Notes: a model not told the origin generated them from the letters alone. DNA of 64,000 nucleotides from Diphasiastrum complanatum (GCA_029204225.1 CM055094.1:12685314-12749313), one strand, 5' to 3'; positions 35,101 to 49,300 are shown, numbered from the stretch's first letter. Numbers and translations are program-made.

Positions 35101-38100
35101 TCCCCATCTCGTAACGTTGCATGTGGCGAGTAGAAATGTGAATAAAAACCCTAAGTAGTTTCTCTTCCAAAAGGCTCCAAGAGGAAGGTGAATTTAGGGT
35201 TTTTGGAAGGAGGAGATTCTCAAGAGTTTTTGAGTGACAAAAACATTGGAAAGAAAGCATTTTGGTTGAGTGGTGTGATAATTACAAGACATCAAAATTA
35301 TGAGACTACATCACATTCATGTCTTGTTCTCTTGGAGAAATAACTTTGAAGAATTGTTATGATGATTCTAATAGTACTAACATTTCAAGGTTCTAAGGAG
35401 CTAGTAACCTCTATTGGGAATTATACCATTCTCTTCATGGTTATGCATCAAAAGCTAGATGACTCATAGCTTTTCAATTCATTTTTATGGCCTCCTTTAA
35501 AATACGTAGCATTTGTTTTGCATGCTCAATATTTTTTTCCAACATAAGACTTGCACCATGCTAGTTGCATCTAATTTGTTTGATTGGTCACTTGTGACAA
35601 ATGTCAAGTCATGTTAAGCGCCACATCTGATTTTGAAGTGCCAAGGTCACCAGCTAATTCATTCATGACTAATTTTGACTTGCAGTGTTTTCTATGTATT
35701 TTGCAATGAAGAGCCTCTTTGGATGCAACTATGCTTGGAGGCGCATGAGGGTCCACTACTTTACAAGGAATTTTGGAAGCAAACTACACTTGAGAAGTAA
35801 GCAACAATATTGTCTGTTAGCTTACCACTGTAGTTGCAAACTAGGGATATGTCACATTATTTTTTATCAGAAAGTAGGGTCTTGAGTGCTTGGAGGATGC
35901 GCGAGAGGGAGATTGGGTGCTAGAAATCCCTCGCTTTCCAAGATCTTCCAAGGGGTGAGCTCTAGTTTGCCTTTAGTTTTTTGCTCTCTAATTTGTTTTT
36001 ATTCTCTAATTATGCGTCCATGAATACAAAGAATCCTCACCAACTTCTTGCAAAAGTTAATGGTAAGCCCTCTTTTATGTTTGTGTAATACTTATTTTTG
36101 GCACAAAAGAACAAGAATGAATAAGGTCTTTCTTTATACCTTGTAGTCCAATTTTTTGCTCTCAAAAGCAAGCAGTCTACTATCCTAGTAAAGGATTGCT
36201 CCTGCAACATAGTTGCTAGCATCCATCTCAACAAAATATGATTTGTTCAAATTGATTATGTGGTACGGACGTAGTGTACCCAATATTCTGAAGGTGCAAG
36301 GCTTTCATTTAATTCATCAGTCCATTGTACGAGTGGATTGGCATTGTTGTAACTATATATTCGAGATTTCCCATTGGAAATCAATGCATTGTATCATCAA
36401 CTATTGCTTATTGATTCTTTCAGCTATTATTGGCTCTCTTCTCTTATCTCTTTTCATGAATATTTATCCTTGGCTCCATGAATATTCATGAATCGCGATA
36501 AGAGATAAGAGATAAGGGAAGAGAGAAGCCAATAATATTCATGAAAAGAGATAAGGGAAGAGAGAAGCTAGAGGCCAAGCTATGAACATGATGCTTTTCT
36601 TTATGAATACTGTGTGAGTCATACTTGTGGTGATGGAAATAGTCTATGCTTGCAAGTCGTCTTGTTCTGAAATGACAAATCAAAACGATGTATTTGCACT
36701 AGGAAAGTGCAAACTTTTGATTTTTTTCTATGAAGCTACTGAAAGCTGTAGTATCAATTAAGCTAGAAAATTTCTCCACTCACTAGCCTTCTTTGTTACT
36801 TCTTATGCCGCAGTTCATTATTTCTTGTTCATTCAGTTTTGTGTCAAGAAATTATTGTAGTTTCTAGTTTTTAAGTGCAAGTGACCATAATAGGCAGCAA
36901 AGTTGCAGCGAAACGCGATTATGAAGAATTGCGTTTCGTGAAACGCGTTTCGCTGCCCAGAATCGCGTTTGAAAAAAAAAAACAGAATACAAAATTTTTT
37001 TCCTCGTCTTCGCGCCAGCCGTGGAGGAGGTAAATTTTTTTATTTTCAGCTACAGGTGTCCGATCAGCGTGTGTGATATATATATATCATAGTACCTCGT
37101 GGTACCGCTGGTATGGTACCGCCGGTACCATATCAGTGGTACCGCCGGTACGGTACCGCCCTGGGATCCGCGGTACCAGGGCGGTACCATTTTTAATATT
37201 TTTTTTTATTTTTTAATATATTTTTAATAATTTTTTTTTGCATATTAACTACCAAAAAAGGACAAAAAAAAGTAAAAAAAGGGGGTTCTGGGTGTAAAAA
37301 AAGAGGGTACAGTACATGATGCAGGGGACTGTTGCAGTGGCACATGGGCACTGCGAGTGAGCAGACCGAGGGGCCAATGGGAGACCAACACAGGGGGGTA
37401 GCATCACATGGGGGCAAGTACAGAGGCACATGGGCATTGTGGGTGAGCAGACCATGGGCCCAATGGGAGACCAACACAGGGGGGAGCATCACATGGGGGC
37501 GGGTACGGAGGCACATGGAGGGATGATGGGGATCCACATGGCCGATCAGGCTGTGGGGATAAATAGGCACTCACAATGCCATTGTGGTCGGCATTTTCAG
37601 AGGCTGTGAGAGGGCTAGTGATAGACAGTGAGAGAGCAAGCGAGAGCCGGTGACAGGCTGTGAGAGGCTGTTTGAGAGCCAGGGTGCTGTGAGAGGGTGT
37701 TCAAGGATCAGGGTGCTGTGAGGAGAAGGTCGATCGAGATGGCTGAGCGAATACCACCGAAGCCCGAGGGCGAAGCCAGGAGAAAGCTTGAGGAAGATAT
37801 CCGAAGGCACAACGAGAGGCATCGGAAGCAAGAGGCAGATATCCGAGAGATGCTGCGACAGACTCGACAGAGAAATCCGGAACCGGAGCCACCCGCCCCC
37901 GCTGTGGATCCTGTCCCCGCTGTCGAGCTGGATCTGGATGAGCAGATCGGAATGAATTTCACACGACGGCAGCTCATCATGGTCAGGGAAAGGGCGGCCA
38001 GACGTCGGGCTAACCAGGAGGCAGCTCGGGCTAACCGGGAGGCAGAGCAAGAGCGACAAAACAATGCACCAGACGAGGGCGAGGAGTCGGTGGAGGATCA

Positions 38101-41100
38101 GTGAGGGATGTTTAGAATAGATGAGGTCCACCCGTATGTGGCGGACTGTTGCTATGTAGTTTTCGGCAGTTTATGGTGCAGCAAATAATTAGATGGCTGC
38201 TTAAAAAAATGACAGTATATGTGATGTTATCCTGATACAACGGTTGAATATATACATAGTTGTTTTTTGTGCAACGCGAGCCTGGTCATGTAAGATGCAA
38301 TGTTTGTAATTTTTTTAAATGCAGATGTATTACATGTGTTTATTCAATGTCGTTTGGGGTGTAGGGGTGATTGCTGTGCTCATGATGTAGGTGCATCTAT
38401 GTGAAGCTAGCATTCACTTCAAACGAAATTAAATGAAAATAGGATTCACACACGCACATAGAATTCTTCAACATAAAATAAAGCATCACATGTACAGAGC
38501 GACATACGCACAATGTGCAGCAAATAATGTAGGCCAAACACTGTATATAATGTGAAAAATCATCTGAGTACAATGGTAGACCGACTGCTAGAGACAAACT
38601 ACTGAAACTAAAACAATAGAGCCACAATCAATGCTCTGGCTCTGACTCAGACGAATGCTCTGGAGACAACTCAGGGCCCCGAGCTGACTCTCGCAGCCGA
38701 TATCTCTGCCTGTCTGGAACTGGCATGGGCTGTGTATCCGAGGGGGAAGACTCGTCATCCTCATCCTCCCAATCAGCCTCCGCATCAGCCCCCAAGCAGG
38801 CCAAACCAACAACACCTGCTCCAACTGGCTGTGATACTGCACCTCTACCTGTACCTGGAGCCCTGCGTGGTCGTCCTCTCCTCCCTGGCAGTTTCTGTGC
38901 CTTGCCTTTCTTGTTCGGTGCACCCTTGGGCCTGCCTGGTCTCTTGCGGACAAGAGGAGCTGTCAATGCCTCGTCACCCCCATGCAAATCACCTGGCTGG
39001 CTAGGCTGGGCCCAAGCTGAGGCCGGCTGGGATAGGGAAGCAAAAGAGGGAACTCCCTGTGCAACTGAGCGAGGAGGATGAGCTCGTGGAGTGTGTGCCC
39101 GTGGGGCTGCTGCAGGTGGAGGAACTGGCTGTGCAGGAGGCGAGTACAGTGGCGATATGTACTGAAAGGGGCGCTGTGGTGGCCGGTACTGGTACATCCT
39201 GGGTGCTGCCAAAGGAGGAGGATGTGACGTGGGTGCTGCCACTGGAGGAGACACTGTGGATGTGGGCGCTGCAAGAGAAAACCTGGGCACAGATGGTGGC
39301 CTGCCATGGAGACCTGGTGCTGCAGAAGTGGACGGCGATGGAGGGGATGCAGGCCTAAATGGCATCGGTGGCACTGGAGGAGCTGTGCGACGCACATACA
39401 CCCTCTGAGGAGCTGGAGGAACTGTAGGCACCTCATGCGGCTGCTCTGGCTGGGACTCTGTGTGTGGCATGCTGGCAAGAGATGATGGGGGCGCCCTGAC
39501 ACTCGGCATCTGCAAGGCCTCTGAATCCAATGTGGCAACCAAGTCGGCCAGCTGGGCATCCGAATACAAATGCTCTGGGCTCTGGGACTCATCCTGTGCA
39601 CCAGCCTCTAAATCATCCTGTGCACCGACCTCTGAATCATCCTGTGCACCAACCCCTGAATCAACCCAAGCCTCATCCCGTGCCTCATCATGTGCACCCT
39701 GTAGACCCTGCATGGCCTCCCAATCTGTGCAATGAAAGTCATCAGGTGCCTCCTCTGGTGTGCTGTCGTAGTAACGGCCATGACTCTGTGCTGCACGCAT
39801 CCAAACATCTGCAGGACCAGCATCTAAACCACTCTGCCCTCTATCAAGAGCCTCCTCCATCATGTCGACATAGGTAGGTATGCCACTGCCCCCCCCTGTG
39901 TGCCCTGCCTGTCTGCCGGTATAACCTGTGCCATGTGTCCCACCTCTGCCACGTGATGCACCTGTGACCCCTGCCCGTGGCGTGTGCCCTGCACCTGTAT
40001 AATCTGCCTCATCCCTCTCTGGTCTGGCAAACACAACCCGAATGGGCTCATCCTCATCATGCTCATCCTCTGACACTGGCTCATCTGCCTCATACAATGG
40101 GGGCTCTCTGTGCTCAAGCCCAAGCTCTCTCTCTCTCATCTCGGCAAGCTCCCTCTCTCTCTCTGCCATCAACTGTGTGCCCAGGTCATCTGCAGGCATG
40201 GGATGGGTGCTGTCCGTAGGCAAGTCAACCTGGCGCTCCAAATCAGATATCTTCGTCTGCAAGGTTTAAAATTTGCATGTCAGAGAGACAACTTTTTCAA
40301 GAAATGAAATCAACATACCAGGAGTCAACCAACATGCTATGAAAGATTAGCTTATCACCTGCAATGCGCTCGTAATGGTCGGAAGCCTCCTGGCGAGACG
40401 TGCGTTGGTGCTACAGAACACCAACCGCTCCAACTGACTCACTGACAACCGGTTTCTTCTCCTCGTGTGAATCAGTGCCCATGTGCTCCAATTACGCTCA
40501 CACACAGAGGCAGCACAGTCCTGTGGTGCGTGCATTGAAATACTTCAGCACATTGTGGCAAAGGTGAAACTTCAACGAAACACAAAAAATGGAGGATAAA
40601 ATGAGATGCATACCTGAGAAAGGACACGCAGTGCAAGACGCTGTATAGATGGGTATGTGCTACCGAACATGGTCCACCAGGTAATGGGTAGCTGCCTCCT
40701 CTCTGGATCCTGGGCAGCCGGGTGGCCGAATGTGCCCATGCCGAAACGAAATGCAGCGAGCTCCTCCATGAGCCTGATAGGATCCAAACCTATGTGTGGA
40801 CCCACCCTGTGAATGTACTGAAGCCAATCGGCCTCGAGCTCCCTGTCTGCGATCTGTGTCGGAGAGAGGAAGAGGGGATGCAGCATGTGTGCAACGCTGT
40901 GGATACTCCTGTGGAAGTAGTTCCATCGCGTCTCCCATATGAACTTCAGCTCTGTCATCCTGCAGGTGAGGGGCATGTGGTTTAGGGCATTACGAAAAAG
41001 CTTAACATTGACAGAAAAACAAACTAGCAAGTACTGAAAAGATAAAGGTCAATTGCAACACTGTACCGCTTACCTCTCTGGCTGCAAGATGGGCAGCTGC

Positions 41101-43331
41101 AGGAACTGTCCAATCCGGTCCATGAGCTCATACACCAGTCCAAGTGTCGACCCCTCGCTGTCAGCCATGCGGAGCACAATGTAGAGTGGTCGAAGCAGTC
41201 CTGACAATGTCTGTGCATCCCTCCAGAACTGGTCTCCCCTCACCGTGGAAGAAAAGTGCTCCCCATCCTCAGTGTGCGGAAATGTACTGGCACCCCAAAG
41301 ATCACTGGCAACCATCTGTAGAAGCTGGGCCCTGCACCTGATCAAACGGTCGATGACCACCAAGTCGAATGCAAAGCGCGTGGGGGCTGGCTTACGGAGG
41401 TCCAGATGGCTAAACACCCGAAACATGGCAAGAACACGCCTCTTTCTGGTGACAAAAGTCACCAGGAAGAGGGCCTCCCGGACGATGGCTCTAACCCAGG
41501 GAAGTGCTCCAATGTCCCCCATCAAAAGGTCTATGCCGTGGGCTGCACAGGGGGTATGAACAATATGAGGGAACTCGGCCTCTAGCAGTACACCCATCTG
41601 AATGCAGTTCGTGGCATTGTCCGTCACCACCGTGACGACATGCTGTGGGCCTATGGCTAGGATGGAAGACCTGATGACATCAAACATGAACTCTGCAGAT
41701 ATGACTCTCCCCCCCCTGCTGCAATCCACTGCCCTCAAAAACTGTGTGCCCATGCAGCTGGAGACCAGTATGTTGAGGATCGGCCTCCTCCTGACATCAG
41801 TCCAGCCATCGGACATGATGCTGCAACCGTAAGTGGCCCAGTGCCGACGCAGAGGCTCCATCTCTCTAGACAAGGACTCGACCCTATCCCTCAGCATGTG
41901 TGTGCGGACAACCTCTGAACTAGGGACTCTCCAGCTAGGGCTGACAGACTGTGCAAGGCGGAAGGCCCTTCTGAAGGGCTCAGAGTCGGTGATGGCAAAG
42001 GGCAGGTTCAGCTCGTAAACCAGACTGGCCACGGCCTGTGTGGCCTCTCTGTCCATGTGCGGCTGATGCGCGCCGCGAATGGTCTGCTGCACGAGGGCTC
42101 TCCCTGGTGGACGACGGGTGGTGGACCTCCAGCACGGTGCACCAACCGTGACGGGAATGGACGATGACGCGACAGGCTGGGCGCTGGTGGATGCATCGGC
42201 TGTAGACGTGGAATGGGGAGAGTGGGATGCACTGGCAGGGATGGGTGCAGCAGCATAGGTGGGGTGCACTGGTGGAGGGGCAACATCTGGCATGGGGTAC
42301 GAAAACTGCTGGCTGAGGAGGTCATCCGGATGGGAAGGGAAGGAAGAAGGGATCTCTTCCACATCCTCGAAGGCCCGCCCAGTACCATCCTGGGCCTGCT
42401 CGGGTGGCGGAGAGTCCATGAGAAAGTCGTAGACTGGTGGAGTGCGAGCAACGGTGGGTGGTGGTGGAACCGCAGTGGCAACTGTCGGACGCGATGGGAC
42501 GGGATCCACCGGAATCTGAGCAGATGGGGGTGCATGAGGCAGAGCTGTCTGAGGGGCAAAGGGACCAGAGGAGGATGCACTCCCTCTCCTCGTGCGTGCC
42601 AGCCAAGCAGGCAGCAACTCTGGGTTAGTCACATAAGGAGCGGTGCAAAATCGGAGAACGCCCTCCGAAATGGTGTTCTCCCCTGCCACGAGCCGCGGCC
42701 CGTAGGTGTCCAATAGTCGCTGCCTGTCGGGGACGGTCATGCTGCCACAAGGGGCAGCATTCAAGGTGGCACCATTTTTGGCGCGTGCACCGAGCAGATG
42801 GCCTTTAAGGCGAGTGAGGGATGCAGCAAACTCGACGAGACAGTATCGGCAGCGCACGATCTTCTGACCGGTCTTGTTGGCCTTGTCGGCAACCCGCCTG
42901 ACAATGTCTACCTCGTCCCACAGACCGGAAAGGTCGGATTGCACCATTGCGATGGAGAAAACTAAGGACAAAACGCTGGAAAAAAAACAGCAGGGTACAC
43001 TATGTGAGAGACGCTGAAAATGGGCGAAGGCAGGTTCTTGCAAATCAGATGCAAGGCAGGGCGGTCTGTGGGCGAAGGGCGACGCAAATCAGACGCAAGG
43101 CAAGGAAGACAGGGCAGCAAAACCAGTAGCGAAGGCAGGGCAACGATGGCTGGAAAAAAATTGGGAGAGAAGAAGCGAGGGGGGCGGGTAGATTAGGTTT
43201 AAAAAAATTTCAAAAAATATTAAATATTAATTATATTAATATATTATGGTACCGCGGTACCATCATGGTACCGCGGTACCAGTACGGTCCCGCGGTACCG
43301 GGATCCGCGGTACCCAGTACCGCGGGACCTA

Positions 43332-43375
<44 letters not shown>

Positions 43376-46300
43376 TAGGTCCCGCGGTACTGGGTACCGC
43401 GGATCCCGGTACCGCGGGACCGTACTGGTACCGCGGTACCATGATGGTACCGCGGTACCACAATATAATAATATATTTATTATTTAATATTTTTTTTAAT
43501 TTTTTTTTACCTAAACCTACCCGCCCCCCTCGCATTTCCTCTGAAATTTTTTTGAGCCCTCTCCGCCCTGCCATCGCTGCTGGTTTTTCTTGCCTGCCTT
43601 TGATTCCTTGCGTCGCCCATCGCCCACGCAACGCCCTGCCTTGCATCTGATTTCCTTTGCCCTGCATTCGCCCATTTTCAGCGTCTCTCCAACAGTGAAC
43701 CCTGCTGTTTTTTTTCCAGCAATCCATCCCTCATTTCATCTGCAATGGTGCAATCCGACCTTTCCGGTCTGTGGGACGAGGTAGACATTGTCAGGCGGGT
43801 TGCCGACAAGGCCAACAAGACCGGTCAGAAGATCGTGCGCTGCCGATACTGTCTCGTCGAGTTTGCTGCATCCCTCACTCGCCTTAAAGGCCATCTGCTC
43901 GGTGCACGCGCCAAAAATGGTGCCACCTTGAATGCTGCCCCTTGTGGCAGCATGACCGTCCCCGACAGGCAGCGACTACTGGACACCTACGGGCCGCGGC
44001 TCGTGGCAGGGGAGAACACCATTTCGGAGGGCGTTCTCCGATTTTGCACCACTCCTTATGTGACTAACCCAGAGTTGCTACCTGCTTGGCTGGCACGCAC
44101 GAGGAGAGGGAGTGCATCCTCCTCTGGTCCCTTTGCCCCTCAGACAGCTCTGCCTCATGCACCCCCATCTGCTCAGATTCCGGTGGATCCCGTCCCATCG
44201 CGTCCGACTGTTGCCACTGCGGTTCCACCACCACCCACTGTTGCTCGCACTCCACCAGTCTACGACTTTCTCATGGACTCTCCGCCACCCGAGCAGGCCC
44301 AGGATGGTACTGGGCGGGCCTTCGAGGATGTGGAAGAGATCCCTTCTTCCTTCCCTTCCCATCCGGATGACCTCCTCAGCCAGCAGTTTTCGTACCCCAT
44401 GCCAGATGTTGCCCCTCCACCAGTGCACCCCACCTATGCTGCTGCACCCATCCCTGCCAGTGCATCCCACTCTCCCCATTCCACGTCTACAGCCGATGCA
44501 TCCACCAGCGCCCAGCCTGTCGCGTCATCGTCCATTCCCGTCACGGTTGGTGCACCGTGCTGGAGGTCCACCACCCGTCGTCCACCAGGGAGAGCCCTCG
44601 TGCAGCAGACCATTCGCGGCGCGCATCAGCCGCACATGGACAGAGAGGCCACACAGGCCGTGGCCAGTCTGGTTTACGAGCTGAACCTGCCCTTTGCCAT
44701 CACCGACTCTGAGCCCTTCAGAAGGGCCTTCCGCCTTGCACAGTCTGTCAGCCCTAGCTGGAGAGTCCCTAGTTCAGAGGTTGTCCGCACACACATGCTG
44801 AGGGATAGGGTCGAGTCCTTGTCTAGAGAGATGGAGCCTCTGCGTCGGCACTGGGCCACTTACGGTTGCAGCATCATGTCCGATGGCTGGACTGATGTCA
44901 GGAGGAGGCCGATCCTCAACATACTGGTCTCCAGCTGCATGGGCACACAGTTTTTGAGGGCAGTGGATTGCAGCAGGGGGGGGAGAGTCATATCTGCAGA
45001 GTTCATGTTTGATGTCATCAGGTCTTCCATCCTAGCCATAGGCCCACAGCATGTCGTCACGGTGGTGACGGACAATGCCACGAACTGCATTCAGATGGGT
45101 GTACTGCTAGAGGCCGAGTTCCCTCATATTGTTCATACCCCCTGTGCAGCCCACGGCATAGACCTTTTGATGGGGGACATTGGAGCACTTCCCTGGGTTA
45201 GAGCCATCGTCCGGGAGGCCCTCTTCCTGGTGACTTTTGTCACCAGAAAGAGGCGTGTTCTTGCCATGTTCCGGGTGTTTAGCCATCTGGACCTCCGTAA
45301 GCCAGCCCCCACGCGCTTTGCATTCGACTTGGTGGTCATCGACCGTTTGATCAGGTGCAGGGCCCAGCTTCTACAGATGGTTGCCAGTGATCTTTGGGGT
45401 GCCAGTACATTTCCGCACACTGAGGATGGGGAGCACTTTTCTTCCACGGTGAGGGGAGACCAGTTCTGGAGGGATGCACAGACATTGTCAGGACTGCTTC
45501 GACCACTCTACATTGTGCTCCGCATGGCTGACAGCGAGGGGTCGACACTTGGACTGGTGTATGAGCTCATGGACCGGATTGGACAGTTCCTGCAGCTGCC
45601 CATCTTGCAGCCAGAGAGGTAAGCGGTACAGTGTTGCAATTGACCTTTATCTTTTCAGTACTTGCTAGTTTGTTTTTCTGTCAATGTTAAGCTTTTTCGT
45701 AATGCCCTAAACCACATGCCCCTCACCTGCAGGATGACAAAGTTGAAGTTCATATGGGAGACGCGATGGAACTACTTCCACAGGAGTATCCACAGCGTTG
45801 CACACATGCTGCATCCCCTCTTCCTCTCTCCGACACAGATCGCAGACAGGGAGCTCGAGGCCGATTGGCTTCAGTACATTCACAGGGTGGGTCCACACAT
45901 AGGTTTGGATCCTATCAGGCTCATGGAGGAGCTCGCTGCATTTCGTTTCGGCATGGGCACATTCGGCCACCCGGCTGCCCAGGATCCAGAGAGGAGGCAG
46001 CTACCCATTACCTGGTGGACCATGTTCGGTAGCACATACCCATCTATACAGCGTCTTGCACTGCGTGTCCTTTCTCAGGTATGCATCTCATTTTATCCTC
46101 CATTTTTTGTGTTTCGTTGAAGTTTCACCTTTGCCACAATGTGCTGAAGTATTTCAATGCACGCACCACAGGACTGTGCTGCCTCTGTGTGTGAGCGTAA
46201 TTGGAGCACATGGGCACTGATTCACACGAGGAGAAGAAACCGGTTGTCAATGAGTCAGTTGGAGCGGTTGGTGTTCTGTAGCACCAACGCACGTCTCGCC

Positions 46301-49300
46301 AGGAGGCTTCCGACCATTACGAGCGCATTGCAGGTGATAAGCTAATCTTTCATAGCATGTTGGTTGACTCCTGGTATGTTGGTTTCATTTCTTGAAAAAG
46401 TTGTCTCTCTGACATGCAAATTTTAAACCTTGCAGACGAAGATATCTGATTTGGAGCGCCAGGTTGACTTGCCTACGGACAGCACCCATCCCATGCCTGC
46501 AGATGACCTGGGCACACAGTTGATGGCAGAGAGAGAGAGGGAGCTTGCCGAGATGAGAGAGAGAGAGAGCTTGGGCTTGAGCACAGAGAGCCCCCATTGT
46601 ATGAGGCAGATGAGCCAGTGTCAGAGGATGAGCATGATGAGGATGAGCCCATTCGGGTTGTGTTTGCCAGACCAGAGAGGGATGAGGCAGATTATACAGG
46701 TGCAGGGCACACGCCACGGGCAGGGGTCACAGGTGCATCACGTGGCAGAGGTGGGACACATGGCACAGGTTATACCGGCAGACAGGCAGGGCACACAGGG
46801 GGGGGCAGTGGCATACCTACCTATGTCGACATGATGGAGGAGGCTCTTGATAGAGGGCAGAGTGGTTTAGATGCTGGTCCTGCAGATGTTTGGATGCGTG
46901 CAGCACAGAGTCATGGCCGTTACTACGACAGCACACTGGCACCTGATGACTTTCATTGCACAGATTGGGAGGCCATGCAGGGTCTACAGGGTGCACATGA
47001 TGAGGCACGGGATGAGGCTTGGGTTGATTCAGGGGTTGGTGCACAGGATGATTCAGAGGTCGGTGCACAGGATGATTTAGAGGCTGGTGCACAGGATGAG
47101 TCCCAGAGCCCAGAGCATTTGTATTCGGATGCCCAGCTGGCCGACTTGGTTGCCACATTGGATTCAGAGGCCCAGCAGATGCCGAGTGTCAGGGCGCCCC
47201 CATCATCTCTTGCCAGCATGCCACACACAGAGTCCCAGCCAGAGCAGCCGCATGAGGTGCCTACAGTTCCTCCAGCTCCTCAGAGGGTGTATGTGCGTCG
47301 CACAGCTCCTCCAGTGCCACCGATGCCATTTAGGCCTGCATCCCCTCCATCGCCGTCCACTTCTGCAGCACCAGGTCTCCATGGCAGGCCACCATCTGTG
47401 CCCAGGTTTTCTCTTGCAGCGCCCACATCCACAGTGGCTCCTCCAGTGGCAGCACCCACGTCACATCCTCCTCCTTTGGCAGCACCCAGGATGTACCAGT
47501 ACCGGCCACCACAGCGCCCCTTTCAGTACATATCGCCACTGTACTCGCCTCCTGCACAGCCAGTTCCTCCACCTGCAGCAGCCCCACGGGCACACACTCC
47601 ACGAGCCTCGCTCAGTTGCACAGGGAGTTCCCTCTTTTGCTTCCCTATCCCAGCCGGCCTCAGCTTGGGCCCAGCCTAGCCAGCCAGGTGATTTGCATGG
47701 GGGTGACGAGGCATTGACAGCTCCTCTTGTCCGCAAGAGACCAGGCAGGCCCAAGGGTGCACCGAACAAGAAAGGCAAGGCACAGAAACTGCCAGGGAGG
47801 AGAGGACGACCACGCAGGGCTCCAGGTACGGGTAGAGGTGCAGTATCACAGCCAGTTGGAGCAGGTGTTGTTGGTTTGGCCTGCTTGGGGGCTGATGCGG
47901 AGGCTGATTGGGAGGATGAGGATGACGAGTCTTCCCCCTCGGATACACAGCCCATGCCAGTTCCAGACAGGCAGAGATATCGGCTGCGAGAGTCAGCTCG
48001 GGGCCCTGAGTTGTCTCCAGAGCATTCGTCTGAGTCAGAGCCAGAGCATTGATTGTGGCTCTATTGTTTTAGTTTCAGTAGTTTGTCTCTAGCAGTCGGT
48101 CTACCATTGTACTCAGATGATTTTTCACATTATATACAGTGTTTGGCCTACATTATTTGCTGCACATTGTGCGTATGTCGCTCTGTACATGTGATGCTTT
48201 ATTTTATGTTGAAGAATTCTATGTGCGTGTGTGAATCCTATTTTCATTTAATTTCGTTTGAAGTGAATGCTAGCTTCACATATATGCACCTACATCATGA
48301 GCATAGCAATCACCCCTACACCCCAAACGACATTTCATAAACACATGTAATACATCTGCATTTAAAAAAATTACAAACATTGCATCTTACATGACCAGGC
48401 TCGCGTTGCACAAAAAACAACTATGTATATATTCAACCGTTGTATCAGGATAACATCACATATACTGTCATTTTTTTAAGCAGCCATCTAGTTATTTGCT
48501 GCACCATAAACTGCCGAAAACTACATAGCAACAGTCCGCCACATACGGGTGGACCTCGTCTATTCTAAACATCCCTCACTGATCCTCCACCGACTCCTCG
48601 CCCTCGTCTGGTGCATTGTTTTGTCGCTCTTGCTCTGCCTCCCGGTTAGCCCGAGCTGCCTCCTGGTTAGCCCGACGTCTGGCCGCCCTTTCCCTGACCA
48701 TGATGAGCTGCCGTCGTGTGAAATTCATTCCGATCTGCTCATCCAGATCCAGCTCGACAGCGGGGACAGGATCCACAGCGGGGGCGGGTGGCTCCGGTTC
48801 CGGATTTCTCTGTCGAGTCTGTCGCAGCATCTCTCGGATATCTGCCTCTTGCTTCCGATGCCTCTCGTTGTGCCTTCGGATATCTTCCTCAAGCTTTCTC
48901 CTAGCTTCGCCCTCGGGCTTCGGTGGTATTCGCTCAGCCATCTCGATCGACCTTCTCCTCACAGCACCCTGATCCTTGAACACCCTCTCACAGCACCCTG
49001 GCTCTCAAACAGCCTCTCACAGCCTGTCACCGGCTCTCGCTTGCTCTCTCACTGTCTATCACTAGCCCTCTCACAGCCTCTGAAAATGCCGACCACAATG
49101 GCATTGTGAGTGCCTATTTATCCTCACAGCCTGATCGGCCATGTGGATCCCCATCATCCCTCCATGTGCCTCCGTACCTGCCCCCATGTGATGCTCCCCC
49201 CTGTGTTGGTCTCCCATTGGGCCCATGGTCTGCTCACCCACAATGCCCATGTGCCTCTGTACTTGCCCCCATGTGATGCTACCCCCCTGTGTTGGTCTCC

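Larger units (their letters stand above)
37088..43333 (-). mobile_element. hAT-like DNA transposon, left copy (two genes, intact frames)
   Basis: This 6.2-kb element has ends starting CATAGTACC (outer) and, on the opposite strand, CATAGGTCCC (inner). Both lead into arrays of GGTACC palindromes. It is flanked on both sides by (AT)n, so an 8-bp target duplication cannot be read. It carries a transposase gene (-) and a small charged-protein gene (+) that converge. Coding sequence is GC-rich, unlike the AT-rich intron around it. Near-identity with the right copy indicates recent origin. Confidence 0.9.

Noticed and set aside
38725-39877. Plus-strand open frames opposite the hAT transposase tail
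   Set aside because: They are shadows of the GC-rich, proline-rich exon on the minus strand. The same shadows recur in mirror image in the right copy and show no domain.
43231-43461. Tyr-Ile repeat protein across the hAT centre
   Set aside because: It reads identically on both strands only because the sequence is a perfect palindrome with an AT spacer. It is not a gene.
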